The notes beneath the pieces are model-generated. The model was given only the letters and a program-made list of their open reading frames with translations, ran no database searches and had not been told where the DNA came from. From positions 1,054,001 to 1,118,000 of the forward strand of contig NZ_JAHDAP010000001.1 in the NCBI RefSeq assembly GCF_018499575.1: a stretch of DNA of 64,000 nucleotides. Reading direction: 5' to 3'. The stretch's first letter is position 1, and the number at the start of each line of letters is the position of its first letter. This DNA is from Streptococcus infantis. GTDB lineage: Bacteria > Bacillota > Bacilli > Lactobacillales > Streptococcaceae. Shown here piece after piece: positions 47,148-57,997 of the stretch. Both the position numbers and the translations under genes were made by a program.

Positions 47148-48446
47148 CTAGTTTTTCCTCTCCATCAGATAGGCTCTCACCTGGCTCAAGAAATACAAGG
47201 AGCCCGTGATGATCCTAACTGTTTTTTCCTCTTCATTTTCTGGTTTTTTCTGATCTAGAAATGCCTGCCAACTTTGATAATTGAGATTTCTAGAATGAGC
47301 TGCTTGTCTGAGCACCTCTTCGTCTGTTGCTCGACCATCATCAAAGTGAGTAAGTGTAAGCTCAGTATCTGGCAAGGTTTCTAATAAATCTAACATGTCC
47401 TCCAAGGCCTTGGTTTTGATGCATGTAAAAAGTATTTCCTTGTGATAATCAGCAAATCGTTCTTTCAGGGTAGCTAATAAAGCTTTGATTGCATGTGGGT
47501 TGTGGGCCCCATCTAAAATCATCAAGGGACTTCTAGAAACAACTTCAAAGCGTCCAGGCCAACTTGTTTCTTCTACGGCTTGAGCCACTAAATCATTTTC
47601 TGGCAATTCTCGACCAGTCTCCTGACAATAGGCATCCAACAAAGTTAGAGCCATCCCAGCATTCTCTATCTGGTGCAAACCCAGCAGACCTGTTTGAAAG
47701 CGACCTTGTCTAACAGAACTTGTATAGTCAAATACCTCTCCAGTGATAATACTTTCACGATGGCTAACCTGATAATCTCTTCCATAAAAAATTCTAGCAG
47801 CCTGTTTTTCCTCTGCAATTTGGTCTATCACAGCCAATGCTTCTGGGACAATGTGACCAGTCACTAGAGGAATTCCTTGTTTGATAATCCCTGCTTTCTG
47901 CTCTGCTATGGCTTCCAAGCTATCCCCTAGTAAAGCTACGTGATCTAGGCCAATAGTCGTAATACCTGTTAGGATAGGCTGACAAACATTGGTACTATCC
48001 AAAAGTCCGCCCATACCAACTTCCATAATAGCTACATCCACTTGCTCAGAAGCAAAATAGTCATAGGCTATAGCAGTGATAATCTCAAACTCTGTCGTTC
48101 CCTGCAAATCATGAGCATGCTCCCCCTCAAGTAGTGAGCGATAGTCTACCATCAAGGTCTCTAATCTTGCTTCTGGGATAGATTCCTCATTAATGGCAAT
48201 CTGATCCGTGTAATGAATCAGATAGGGTGAGCTAAAGACTCCAACTCTTATCCCCATCTCTCCCAACATATTCTTCAAAAAGGCTATAGTAGATCCCTTC
48301 CCATTGGTTCCTCCGATATGGATAACCTTGAGTTTCAGATGGGGATTGCCACGTAAGGCTAATAGCTTCACCATCCTCTCCAAACCAAAATGCGGTTGGT
48401 CTGTCCGATAGTTAGCTATCCACTGATTCGTTTCGTTTTTATTCAT
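47148..48446 (-). CDS. folC: Dihydrofolate synthase / folylpolyglutamate synthase
   Basis: A 432-residue Mur-ligase-like ATPase that adds glutamate to dihydropteroate and folates. IHIGGTNGKGSTIAFL (about 42-57) is the P-loop. MEVGMGGLLDSTNV and LDGAHNPHA are further motifs. It corresponds to pneumococcal sulB. The ATG lies one base after the folP stop, which points to coupled translation. Confidence 0.95.
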   Translation of the reverse strand: MNKNETNQWIANYRTDQPHFGLERMVKLLALRGNPHLKLKVIHIGGTNGKGSTIAFLKNMLGEMGIRVGVFSSPYLIHYTDQIAINEESIPEARLETLMVDYRSLLEGEHAHDLQGTTEFEIITAIAYDYFASEQVDVAIMEVGMGGLLDSTNVCQPILTGITTIGLDHVALLGDSLEAIAEQKAGIIKQGIPLVTGHIVPEALAVIDQIAEEKQAARIFYGRDYQVSHRESIITGEVFDYTSSVRQGRFQTGLLGLHQIENAGMALTLLDAYCQETGRELPENDLVAQAVEETSWPGRFEVVSRSPLMILDGAHNPHAIKALLATLKERFADYHKEILFTCIKTKALEDMLDLLETLPDTELTLTHFDDGRATDEEVLRQAAHSRNLNYQSWQAFLDQKKPENEEEKTVRIITGSLYFLSQVRAYLMERKN

Positions 48447-48447
48447 C

Positions 48448-49407
<960 letters not shown>

Positions 49408-49436
49408 TCAAATTTCATTTATATTGGTATTTCTCT

Positions 49437-49465
49437 ATTTTACTGTTTTTTTTGGATTCTGTCCA
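49437..49465 (-). promoter_or_regulatory. Promoter of the folate operon
   Basis: TGGACA, 17-base spacer, TAAAAT on the minus strand, about 40 bases upstream of the folP GTG. Confidence 0.6.
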
Positions 49466-49512
49466 ATTATCCCTCAGTAACTAAATATCTCTTGAACTAT
49501 ATAAGGGCGCAA

Positions 49513-49540
49513 AAAAAGGAGAACCTGAGTCCTCCTTTTT
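49513..49540 (-). terminator. Terminator after pgk
   Basis: AAAAAGGAG and CTCCTTTTT pair around a ten-base loop, with a long T-run on the minus strand. It separates pgk from the folate promoter. Confidence 0.82.
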
Positions 49541-49548
49541 AGGTTTTC

Positions 49549-50748
49549 TTATTTTTCAGTCAAAGCTGCAAGACCTGGAAGTTCTTTACCTTCGAGGAGT
49601 TCCATTGAAGCACCACCACCAGTAGAGATCCATGAGAATTTGTCTGCACGTCCAAGGTTGATCGCTGCAGCAGCTGAGTCACCACCACCGATGATTGATT
49701 TAACGCCTGGTTGTTTCACGATAGCGTCCATCACACCGATTGTACCAGCTTGGAAGTCAGGGTTTTCAAATACACCCATTGGTCCGTTCCATACAACTGT
49801 TTTCGCACCAGTCAATTCTTGGTCGAATTTAGCGATTGATTTAGGACCGATATCAAGACCAAGGAATCCTGGGTCTACTGCTTCACCTTCAGTATCTTTC
49901 ACTTCAGTGTAGTCAGCAAATGCGTTCGCTTCTTTTGAGTCAACTGGCAAGATCAATTTACCGTTTGATTTTTCAAGAAGAGATTTAGCAACATCCAATT
50001 TGTCTTCTTCTACAAGTGAGTTACCGATTTCGATACCTTGTGCTTTGTAGAATGTGTAAGTCATACCACCACCGATAAGAACTTTATCAGCTTTTTCAAG
50101 CAAGTTTTCGATAACACCGATCTTGTCTGAAACTTTTGAACCACCAAGGATGGCTACGAATGGACGTTCTGGAGCTTCAACTGCTTCTTTGATGTAAGCA
50201 ATTTCGTTTTCAAGAAGGAAACCAGCAACAGCTTTTTCAACGTTTGCTGAGATACCAACGTTCGATGCGTGTGCACGGTGAGCTGTACCAAATGCATCGT
50301 TTACGAAGATACCATCTCCAAGTGATGCCCAGTATTTACCAAGTTCAGGATCGTTTTTAGATTCTTTCTTGCCGTCAACATCTTCGTAACGAGTGTTTTC
50401 AACCAAGAGAACTTGTCCATCTTCAAGAGCGTTAACAGCTGCTTCCAATTCAGCACCACGAGTAACACCTGGGATAAATTTAACTTCTTGACCCAATTTA
50501 GCAGCCAAGTCAGCAGCTACAGGAGCAAGTGATTTACCTTCTTTATCTGCTTCTTCTTTTACACGTCCAAGGTGAGAGAAGAGGATTGCACGTCCACCTT
50601 GTTCAAGGATATACTTAATAGTTGGAAGAGCTGCAGTGATACGGTTGTCGTTAGTAATCACGCCATCTTTTACAGGTACGTTGAAGTCAACACGAACGAG
50701 AACTTTTTTCCCTTTCAAGTCAACGTCTTTAACAGTCAATTTTGCCAT
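49549..50748 (-). CDS. pgk: Phosphoglycerate kinase
   Basis: A 399-residue glycolytic enzyme that makes ATP from 1,3-bisphosphoglycerate. [14 protein letters not shown] (15-28), the Asp/Asn substrate loop and the C-terminal GGGDSAAA nucleotide motif are present. The codon use is strongly biased, as expected of a highly expressed gene. It stands alone, with its own promoter and terminator. AAGGAG precedes the ATG. Confidence 0.98.
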   Translation of the reverse strand: MAKLTVKDVDLKGKKVLVRVDFNVPVKDGVITNDNRITAALPTIKYILEQGGRAILFSHLGRVKEEADKEGKSLAPVAADLAAKLGQEVKFIPGVTRGAELEAAVNALEDGQVLLVENTRYEDVDGKKESKNDPELGKYWASLGDGIFVNDAFGTAHRAHASNVGISANVEKAVAGFLLENEIAYIKEAVEAPERPFVAILGGSKVSDKIGVIENLLEKADKVLIGGGMTYTFYKAQGIEIGNSLVEEDKLDVAKSLLEKSNGKLILPVDSKEANAFADYTEVKDTEGEAVDPGFLGLDIGPKSIAKFDQELTGAKTVVWNGPMGVFENPDFQAGTIGVMDAIVKQPGVKSIIGGGDSAAAAINLGRADKFSWISTGGGASMELLEGKELPGLAALTEK

Positions 50749-50781
50749 TATATATGACTCCTTCTTTTTTTTTACGTGTTA

Positions 50782-50790
50782 ATTATATCA
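50782..50790 (-). promoter_or_regulatory. Promoter of pgk
   Basis: On the minus strand TGATATAAT, an extended -10, about 33 bases upstream of the ATG. Confidence 0.65.
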
Positions 50791-50911
50791 CAAAATCAAT
50801 AAAAGAGATAGCAAAACCTTAAACTTTTGCCCTGAACCATTTCTCGCCGGTAAATATAGAGAATCTATCAAGCAACAACAGATACTCCCGTTTTTCACCT
50901 CAGCAAGTCTA

Positions 50912-50947
50912 AAAAAAGATTTGACCATGAATAGTCAAATCTTTTTT
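50912..50947 (-). terminator. Terminator after endo-D
   Basis: AAAAAAGATTTGAC and GTCAAATCTTTTTT form a perfect 14-pair stem around eight bases. Confidence 0.9.
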
Positions 50948-50983
50948 ATTGATATGAAGTCAATTTTAGATACACTATCTAAC

Positions 50984-53900
50984 TTAATCTTCTTTTTTCT
51001 TTTGGGCAAGTAATCCGAAACCACCTAGAACTCCAACCAATCCAAGGGCAAGGAGATTCGCATCTACTTCTTCACCTGTATTCGGAAGTTGTTTTCCTTC
51101 AGGTTTCTCAGCTTGTGCTTCTGCTTTTGCTGGTTCTTGCTTCGCTGCTTGTGCTACTGGAGCAGGGACAAGAGGTTTGTCAGTTTGGACATCAACTTTT
51201 GGCCCAATCTCAACAATCTCAGTTACAGTTTCTTTGACTACTTCTGTCCCCTTAAGACTGCGGTTGCCTTCTGTGTCAACTTCTACAAGATTTCTACGAA
51301 GCCCTTCAACTCCGGCCTGAACAATTTGACGTTCTCCTGCTTGAAGGCTAGGATTTACTCGTTCTTCATGTCCATATGCAATCTTTTCTTCTTCAACAAC
51401 CAATGCTGGATTGCTGATTGTCAAATCTTTGACTCCGTCTACTGGCTGAACACGACTTTCTACCTTCGTACCAACTTCAGTAATTTCTGCTACGGCTTCC
51501 TTGACAACTTCTGTTTGAAGAAGAGTACGGTTACCTTTGGCATCAACTTCAATCAGACGACGAGTCTGACCTTCTACACCTACCTGAACAATACGACGTT
51601 CTCCCACCAAGAGGTCTCCTGACGGACGTTCTTGGCGTTCGAAGGCTTGAGTTTCTGTTTCAATCACTAACTCAGGTAGAGTTTCAACTGTTGGAGCAGT
51701 TTCATCTTCTAAACTACCTACATGATGGCTTTCTTCTGCAGGAGTTAGTTTTTTATTCAGCTTTTCTTTCATGTCCGCAAAGGCTTCTGGAGTAGGATTT
51801 GTTGAGCCAACGAGAGTTTCTGTTTGAGCGATGATTGGATCGTCTGCATTTTTCTCACGAACTTTCCCTAGAAGAGTTTCAAGTTCTTCCTTAGCTGCTT
51901 GATAAACCTGTACACCATTCAAGTCAGCACCAGCTTGTTTCAAGTCATTCAAGGCTTGGTTGACTGCTTCTTGACTAGCATCGTGGTTTTCTAAAATCGC
52001 TTTTGCTGCATCAATCTTCTCAACAAGAGCTGCTTGTTTTGCTGCATCAGCAAATGTATATGCTACTGTTTCTTTGCGACCTTGAGCAGATGTGATTTCT
52101 TGTTTCAGATATTCGTCGTTAATGGCTGCCTTAGGTGATACTAGAACATCAAATTCGACAGTTTGTCCTTGATAGTGCAATTGAAGTTTTTGACGGCCTG
52201 TTTTTTGAGCATCATAACCTGTAATTTCGACTCCTTGGTCTGTAAAGCTATGTTCTGTCTCCGTTTCATCATCATACAAGACCTTGAAGCGTCCCTCTGA
52301 TAAGTCAAGAGTATCGCCTACAAAGTAATCAATTTTCGGTTGCTTGCTAATATACAAGGCTGCGACTTCTTTTGGACCAGCTTCTTCACCAGTCACTTGA
52401 ACCTTGAAGCTTCCTGCAACTGGAAGACCAAGATAGGTTACCGTTAACTCTTGTTCACCATGATGGTGAGCATCGTAGCCGTTAACAACTACACCTGCAT
52501 GACTGAGATTGATGACTTCGTCTGCTTCTTCACCCTCATATTTGACGCGAAGAAGACCACCTTTGAGATTCAATTCCTCACCATCTTGATAAGTTGCTTT
52601 TTTAGGTGCTACTTCTAGACTGACAGCCTTAATCTTTCTCTCATCCTGAGGAATCGTCACAGCAAGAGTATTACTGATTTCTTTCCCTGGCAATTGTGTA
52701 CGATAGTAAAGAAGACTCGGACGTTTTTCAAAGTTTAATGGGTCTGTTGCCAAATCCCCTCCAACTACTGTATTCAAGGTAGCGATTGGAGTTTTTGAAT
52801 CTGCCTTGTCATAAACTGTGATGGTAGCTCCAGCAGGAACTTCTGAGAATCCAAGTTGAATCTTATTGTCCGTTAGAACACGCGCTGCGACTTTAGCCAT
52901 TGGGATGTTTTGACTCTCAGTGTCAAGAGCTTCATACATCTTCCAGTTATAGATACGAATGGCTTTCCATGGTGTTCCATTGTCAGATGTAATAACGTTC
53001 AAACGCCAGTCTTGCGCCGTAATTGGGCTATCAAGGGTAATGTCTGAAACGTGAGCTCTATTGCCACGAACAGCCTTGGCTAGTTTCCATTCTCCAGCTT
53101 CATCCTTATAGTAGAGGTCAAAGTCCTTAGTATTCATCAAACCATCGTTGACAGACTCTCCGCCAGCACCGGCATGGTCCATGACCCATCTAACGACACG
53201 GCGTGGTTGTGTCAAACGGATATCAACACTACCGCTTAACTGAGCAGAAGACCATTTATCAGATAAGCTAGTGATAGTTCCATTCAACATACCTTCGATA
53301 CCTTCGCCGCCTTCTGTTTCTGGGAAGGTACTTCCGATAACAGTCGCTCCTGGAACGATATTTTCTGCTAATGGTCTTGGAAGACTTGTGTCTTGGACAG
53401 TCATTCCCCACTCAAAGTTTGTAGTTGCTGCTTCAGAACGAAGGCCATTCTTACCAACTGCGACAACCTTCAACTCTTGACTAGTACCAGTTGCACTAGC
53501 TGAACGGCTAACTTTTGGTAGGTAGATAGTAGTAGCTGATGATCCTGTCAATAGACGCCAAGCATCGCCATCCTTCTCATAAACTTCATAGAAATCAGCA
53601 TCTTTATTTCCAGTAAATTGGACAATGGCTTCTGCTTCTTGAGCATTTTTCAGAGATTGTTTAGCTACTTTAAGAGCTGTTGGTGCTTGAGGAGCCTCTT
53701 GATTATCTGTTACAGTCAACTCACCCAAGTTAAATTGATAACCCTTAAGGGCAACAGTATTTTCAAAAGTGAGCTTGATACCGTAAATAGTCTGACCTGC
53801 CAAAGCACTCAAGTCAAATTCGTCTTTTGTCCAATCGTCAGATAAAGTCAGCTCTTTACGAGTATTCTCGCCACCATAGGTATAGTTTTTCTGAGTCGCA

Positions 53901-55717
53901 AACTCTACATAGACCTTGCTTCCCTTACCACCTTTATGAGCAACACGAAGTTTTGTTTTATCTGTTACTTCCAGTTTAGTAGAGTAAAGGCGAACATCTT
54001 GGTTGGTATTTTCAGCTAAATCACCCGCAAACTTAAGTGAGTTACCACCATTGTAGGCATCTTCAAAGTCATAGTCAGCTTGAAGTTTAGCACCTGATGA
54101 AGTTTGCCACCAGCGCCATGTAGGCAAGATACCTGATACTGAACGATAGTTCCATTCCGAATCCTTAGAAACTTTACCGTCTACAAACCATTTTTTACCA
54201 TGTCCTGTGTTAAAGGATGTTGTAAAGGTACGTCCCACTGCTGGTGTACGGTCAGCTACTAGGTTAGCAATTCCGTACCAGTCCTTGTCATCTGGTTTTT
54301 GACCAGTTGGATCTCCTTGGTAACCTGTAAAGAAGATATTTTCATTCTTGTGATAGTCTTCTCCTGTCTTCCCAAGACTAGTGATAGTATCAGGGGCAAA
54401 GAGACCAAGTGATAAGCGAAGTTTGCCATTTTCATCAAAAAGGGCATCCCATTTCACTTTTGTCTTATAAGAACCACCCTGTTGCAATTCCAAACCAGCA
54501 AAGACATCGTACTGGCTACGCTCTAGCCATTTTGCCATAGCTACAGAGTAATCATTTTTCTCTTTGGTCCAGTTAAAGTTGGCAAAGAAGTGATCCGCAG
54601 GAACCTTGTCTCCCTCTTTTTGCATGAATGGATAATTGTATTCACCGAGTCCGTCTTCGTGATAACGACCATATTCATAAGTCATGGCATCATACCAAGA
54701 ATATTTCACTGGATGATTAACTTGAGCCGCATATTCCTTGGTATAGAGCATGAAGTCACGCATTTTCTTACCAAGAGGCGTTACGATATCTCCTGTTGTT
54801 TCTTGGTTAATAAAATAGCCATCAAATCCATAATATTTAGCCAAATCAACCAACTTGCGAGCGATAGGGAAAGTACCGTCTTCGTCTTGTTGAAGGGCTG
54901 CAGCAAATTTTTCTTGGTCTGCAATACTATTAGACCAGTTGAAGAAGAGAGTACCCAATACTGGAACACCATTACGGTGACCAGCATCAATCACGTCCGG
55001 AGTTGGAACGAGTCCTTCCCAGAAGACCATTGAATTCAAGTATTGCCAGTAGTCAAAAGCATAGGCTTTAAACTCTTCACCACCTACAGAAGCATGATCT
55101 TTAGCCTTAGAGTTAGTATTGGCAAGAGCTTCAACCTTGGCATCCTTATTGGCTTTTTCGTTGACTACATGCCCACGGTAACGTTTAGCCAATTCAACTG
55201 AGGAACGATTAATAGCGTCGTCTTCACGGGCACCCGGTTCCCATTTCAACAAATCTTCCCAAGTGTCAAACTTAATTTCTTTTGGTCGAAGACTTTTTTC
55301 TTCTTTCTTAGGAACATCTGAGACAGTTGCTTTCTCTTCAGCCTTATTTTCTGTAGCTACAGGTGCCTCTTCAGCCTTAGGCGCTTCAGCAACCGGACTA
55401 GCTACTTCCTTATCAGCTGCAGTCAATTGGTCCAAGGTTGGTTTTTCTTCTGAAATAGGTTGTTCACTAACCTTGTTTTCTGTCTCTTCCAACTGCTTTA
55501 TTACCTCAGGTGAAGCTGTAGTTGGTTGCTCTGATGTGGTTGGCGATGCTTGCTCTGTAGCCACGGCAGTAGTCGTTGTTTCATTCGCTGGGATTGCAAC
55601 TTCTTCTGCTAGAGCTTGGTTGGCAAATAAAACCGAACCAATCATCAAAGAGCAGGCACCAACTGATAATTTTCGAATACTATAGCGGCAACGTTTCTCA
55701 AAAAATGGATTCTTCAT
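50984..55717 (-). CDS. endoD: Endo-beta-N-acetylglucosaminidase D, LPXTG-anchored
   Basis: I use the ATG at 55717 (1577 residues), with AAAGGAG close upstream. A YSIRK signal peptide (YSIRKLSVGACSLMIGSV) leads to a Thr/Glu/Ala-rich linker. The GH85 catalytic domain follows (about 155-480), with DGYFINQETTGD giving Asn304 and Glu306, the assisting and acid/base residues. A galactose-binding-like region, an Fn3-like region, two Ig-like repeats, a FIVAR-type helical domain and two G5 domains come next. LPNTG at 1544-1548 and a hydrophobic basic tail allow sortase anchoring. It cuts the chitobiose core of N-glycans. Confidence 0.96.
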   Translation of the reverse strand: MKNPFFEKRCRYSIRKLSVGACSLMIGSVLFANQALAEEVAIPANETTTTAVATEQASPTTSEQPTTASPEVIKQLEETENKVSEQPISEEKPTLDQLTAADKEVASPVAEAPKAEEAPVATENKAEEKATVSDVPKKEEKSLRPKEIKFDTWEDLLKWEPGAREDDAINRSSVELAKRYRGHVVNEKANKDAKVEALANTNSKAKDHASVGGEEFKAYAFDYWQYLNSMVFWEGLVPTPDVIDAGHRNGVPVLGTLFFNWSNSIADQEKFAAALQQDEDGTFPIARKLVDLAKYYGFDGYFINQETTGDIVTPLGKKMRDFMLYTKEYAAQVNHPVKYSWYDAMTYEYGRYHEDGLGEYNYPFMQKEGDKVPADHFFANFNWTKEKNDYSVAMAKWLERSQYDVFAGLELQQGGSYKTKVKWDALFDENGKLRLSLGLFAPDTITSLGKTGEDYHKNENIFFTGYQGDPTGQKPDDKDWYGIANLVADRTPAVGRTFTTSFNTGHGKKWFVDGKVSKDSEWNYRSVSGILPTWRWWQTSSGAKLQADYDFEDAYNGGNSLKFAGDLAENTNQDVRLYSTKLEVTDKTKLRVAHKGGKGSKVYVEFATQKNYTYGGENTRKELTLSDDWTKDEFDLSALAGQTIYGIKLTFENTVALKGYQFNLGELTVTDNQEAPQAPTALKVAKQSLKNAQEAEAIVQFTGNKDADFYEVYEKDGDAWRLLTGSSATTIYLPKVSRSASATGTSQELKVVAVGKNGLRSEAATTNFEWGMTVQDTSLPRPLAENIVPGATVIGSTFPETEGGEGIEGMLNGTITSLSDKWSSAQLSGSVDIRLTQPRRVVRWVMDHAGAGGESVNDGLMNTKDFDLYYKDEAGEWKLAKAVRGNRAHVSDITLDSPITAQDWRLNVITSDNGTPWKAIRIYNWKMYEALDTESQNIPMAKVAARVLTDNKIQLGFSEVPAGATITVYDKADSKTPIATLNTVVGGDLATDPLNFEKRPSLLYYRTQLPGKEISNTLAVTIPQDERKIKAVSLEVAPKKATYQDGEELNLKGGLLRVKYEGEEADEVINLSHAGVVVNGYDAHHHGEQELTVTYLGLPVAGSFKVQVTGEEAGPKEVAALYISKQPKIDYFVGDTLDLSEGRFKVLYDDETETEHSFTDQGVEITGYDAQKTGRQKLQLHYQGQTVEFDVLVSPKAAINDEYLKQEITSAQGRKETVAYTFADAAKQAALVEKIDAAKAILENHDASQEAVNQALNDLKQAGADLNGVQVYQAAKEELETLLGKVREKNADDPIIAQTETLVGSTNPTPEAFADMKEKLNKKLTPAEESHHVGSLEDETAPTVETLPELVIETETQAFERQERPSGDLLVGERRIVQVGVEGQTRRLIEVDAKGNRTLLQTEVVKEAVAEITEVGTKVESRVQPVDGVKDLTISNPALVVEEEKIAYGHEERVNPSLQAGERQIVQAGVEGLRRNLVEVDTEGNRSLKGTEVVKETVTEIVEIGPKVDVQTDKPLVPAPVAQAAKQEPAKAEAQAEKPEGKQLPNTGEEVDANLLALGLVGVLGGFGLLAQKKKED

Positions 55718-55740
55718 TTTTTCTCCTTTCACTTCCAAAA

Positions 55741-55754
55741 AGTAAGCGCTTTAT
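55741..55754 (+). promoter_or_regulatory. cre-like site in the endo-D leader
   Basis: AGTAAGCGCTTTAT, with a perfect AAGCGCTT core, matches TGWAANCGNTNWCA except at three outer positions. It lies between the promoter and the ribosome-binding site, where CcpA would act as a roadblock. Confidence 0.6.
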
Positions 55755-55805
55755 TTTTATTTAAAAAAAGTAACTGCCCTTAAAATAGCAGAACTGTTCA
55801 TTTTC

Positions 55806-55833
55806 ATTTTACGATATTTATAAGTAGAGTCAA
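55806..55833 (-). promoter_or_regulatory. Promoter of endo-D
   Basis: TTGACT, 16-base spacer, TAAAAT on the minus strand. The predicted start leaves a leader of about 80 bases containing the cre-like site. Confidence 0.65.
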
Positions 55834-55943
55834 CAGTCATCCTAAAATATCTATAAAGGGGTGAATAAATGATATAAATTAGACAATCAACCGCCTTTTT
55901 CCTACATTTTAATGATATTTTTCTAAAAAACTGTATTTACTAC

Positions 55944-55972
55944 TTGTTAGATTGCTTAGAATCCTTTAAAAT
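55944..55972 (+). promoter_or_regulatory. Promoter of the Na/Pi cotransporter gene
   Basis: TTGTTA, 17-base spacer, TAAAAT, 44 bases before the ATG. Confidence 0.6.
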
Positions 55973-56016
55973 AGAATGGGAGAAATTCCGCGATTAGTTT
56001 TCGGAGGAAAAAGAAA

Positions 56017-57648
56017 ATGTCCATTAATTGGCAGGAAATTGCATTTCACTTTTTAGGTGGTCTGGGACTATTCTTATATAGTATCAAGACCATGGGAGAC
56101 GGTTTGCAACAAGCAGCTGGAGATCGTCTTCGATATTACATTGACAAATATACTAGCAATCCTTTCTTTGGAATTTTAGTTGGAATTGGGATGACTGCCC
56201 TGATTCAATCGAGTTCAGGTGTTACGGTTATTACAGTTGGTCTGGTTAGTGCCGGACTATTGACCCTGCGTCAGGCTATTGGGATTGTTATGGGAGCCAA
56301 TATTGGAACAACCGTCACATCCTTTATCATCGGTTTTAAATTGGGAGACTACGCTTTACCGATGCTCTTTATCGGAGCTGTCTGCCTCTTCTTTACAAAA
56401 AATCGCTCGATAAATAATGTTGGACGAATCCTCTTTGGTGTCGGTGGTATCTTCTTTGCCCTCAATCTTATGAGTGGCGCTATGGAACCCCTTAAGGATT
56501 TACAAGTCTTTAAAGACTACATGGTAGAACTTAGTAAAAATCCAATCTTGGGTGTTCTTGTCGGAACAGGTTTAACCCTTCTGATTCAAGCCTCCTCCGC
56601 AACCATCGGGATCCTACAAAATCTCTACGCTAGCAATCTGATTGACCTTCAGGGTGCCCTACCAGTTCTCTTTGGAGATAACATCGGAACAACCATCACT
56701 GCTATTATCGCTTCCTTGGGTGCTAATATTGCAGCCAAACGTGTAGCCGCAGCCCATGTAGCCTTTAACGTTATCGGAACTGTTATCTGTATTATCTTCC
56801 TCGTTCCATTTACAGGCTTAATCCAATGGTTTGAGAGTTTCTTAAATCTAGCTCCAGAAATGACCATCGCCTTCGCCCACGGAACCTTCAACATTACCAA
56901 TACAATCATTCAGTTTCCATTCATCGGAGCTCTTGCCTTCTTGGTAACCAAGCTTATCCCTGGAGAAGACGAAGTTGTCAAATATGAGCCACTTTACCTT
57001 GATGAGCAACTGATCAAACAAGCTCCATCTATCGCTCTTGGAAATGCTAAAAAAGAACTTCTACACTTAGGTAATTATGCTGCGAAAGCCTTTGACCTCT
57101 CTTACGACTATATCATCAACTCTAATGAAAAAGTTGCAGAAAAGGGACATAAGACTGAAGAAGCTATCAATACCATTGATGAAAAATTGACTCGTTACCT
57201 CATTAGTTTATCTGGTGAAGCTTTGAGCCAAAAAGAGAGTGAAGTCTTAACAAATATCCTTGACTCTTCACGAGACTTGGAACGTATCGGAGACCACGCA
57301 GAAGCCCTGCTCAATCTTAACGATTACTTGCAACGCAAGAATGTTCAGTTCTCTGAGGCTGCATTAGAAGAACTAGCAGAGATTTATCTTAAAACTAGCG
57401 AATTCGTCAAAGATGCTCTTGAAAGTGTAGAAAATAACGACCTCGAGAAAGCAGAAACTCTTATTGAACGTCATGAAGCTATCAATAAGATGGAACGTGT
57501 CCTTCGTAAGACTCATATCAAACGTCTAAATAACGGAGAATGTTCTACCCAAGCAGGTGTCAACTTTATCGATATTATTTCACACTATACTCGCGTGTCA
57601 GACCACGCTATGAACCTTGCTGAAAAGGTTTTGGCTGAACAAATCTAA
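56017..57648 (+). CDS. Na+/phosphate cotransporter with PhoU-like domain
   Basis: A 543-residue protein of the NptA/PhoU-type family. The first ~320 residues hold two inverted Na/Pi repeats with about eight helices: IGMTALIQSSSGVTVITVG (about 69-87) and GTGLTLLIQASSATIGIL (about 186-203) are the paired QSS-type substrate motifs. The C-terminal ~200 residues are a PhoU-like helical bundle (LERIGDHAEALLNL) in the cytoplasm. It likely imports phosphate with sodium. CGGAGG precedes the ATG; no pho-box is evident. Confidence 0.93.
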   Translation: MSINWQEIAFHFLGGLGLFLYSIKTMGDGLQQAAGDRLRYYIDKYTSNPFFGILVGIGMTALIQSSSGVTVITVGLVSAGLLTLRQAIGIVMGANIGTTVTSFIIGFKLGDYALPMLFIGAVCLFFTKNRSINNVGRILFGVGGIFFALNLMSGAMEPLKDLQVFKDYMVELSKNPILGVLVGTGLTLLIQASSATIGILQNLYASNLIDLQGALPVLFGDNIGTTITAIIASLGANIAAKRVAAAHVAFNVIGTVICIIFLVPFTGLIQWFESFLNLAPEMTIAFAHGTFNITNTIIQFPFIGALAFLVTKLIPGEDEVVKYEPLYLDEQLIKQAPSIALGNAKKELLHLGNYAAKAFDLSYDYIINSNEKVAEKGHKTEEAINTIDEKLTRYLISLSGEALSQKESEVLTNILDSSRDLERIGDHAEALLNLNDYLQRKNVQFSEAALEELAEIYLKTSEFVKDALESVENNDLEKAETLIERHEAINKMERVLRKTHIKRLNNGECSTQAGVNFIDIISHYTRVSDHAMNLAEKVLAEQI

Positions 57649-57654
57649 GATAAA

Positions 57655-57688
57655 AAAATGCTTTGATTCTTTCGAATCAAAGCATTTT
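57655..57688. terminator. Bidirectional terminator after the Na/Pi gene
   Basis: AAAATGCTTTGATT and AATCAAAGCATTTT form a perfect 14-pair stem around six bases. It overlaps the last codons of the convergent 57677 gene. Confidence 0.9.
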
Positions 57689-57988
57689 AAATAACTCTCC
57701 AATCATAAAGGAAGAGGCAGCTGCACCCTTGTACCTAGCTTCTTCCTTTTTGATATAGCGGGCCAGATTGACTAACTCTGGCGCAGGTGTTCTAGGATTC
57801 TTGAGTAGTTCAAGTGTGACTAACCCTGAAAGTCGGACTGCTAGCAATCGCTCATTAGTGCTGGGAAACTGCTTAGCAGTTTCTAGGAGTTCAGCCACTA
57901 AATCTTCACTCAAGTTTTGACGGGCATGATTGTAAAGGTCCCGTATCAAGGTTTCTAGGTTTGGTTCTTCCATACCCATCACTTCCAT
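57677..57988 (-). CDS. Small helical protein, probable bacteriocin immunity protein
   Basis: A 103-residue helical soluble protein with leucine-rich heptads (DLYNHARQNLSEDLVAELLETA) and a C-terminal KKEEARYKGAAASSFM. Length, helical content and pattern resemble pediocin/enterocin A immunity proteins, which bind the mannose-PTS receptor complex and protect against class IIa bacteriocins. No bacteriocin, transporter or regulator is adjacent, so it would be an orphan. Met1, Met4 and Met6 are all possible starts. It lies 9 bases after pepA. Confidence 0.6.
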   Translation of the reverse strand: MEVMGMEEPNLETLIRDLYNHARQNLSEDLVAELLETAKQFPSTNERLLAVRLSGLVTLELLKNPRTPAPELVNLARYIKKEEARYKGAAASSFMIGELFKML

Positions 57989-57997
57989 CTTTTCAGT

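Noticed and set aside
55263..55685. Open frame of 140 codons opposite the Endo-D N terminus
   Set aside because: It reflects the Ala/Glu/Thr-rich linker on the coding strand; composition is serine/alanine repeats without a start signal.
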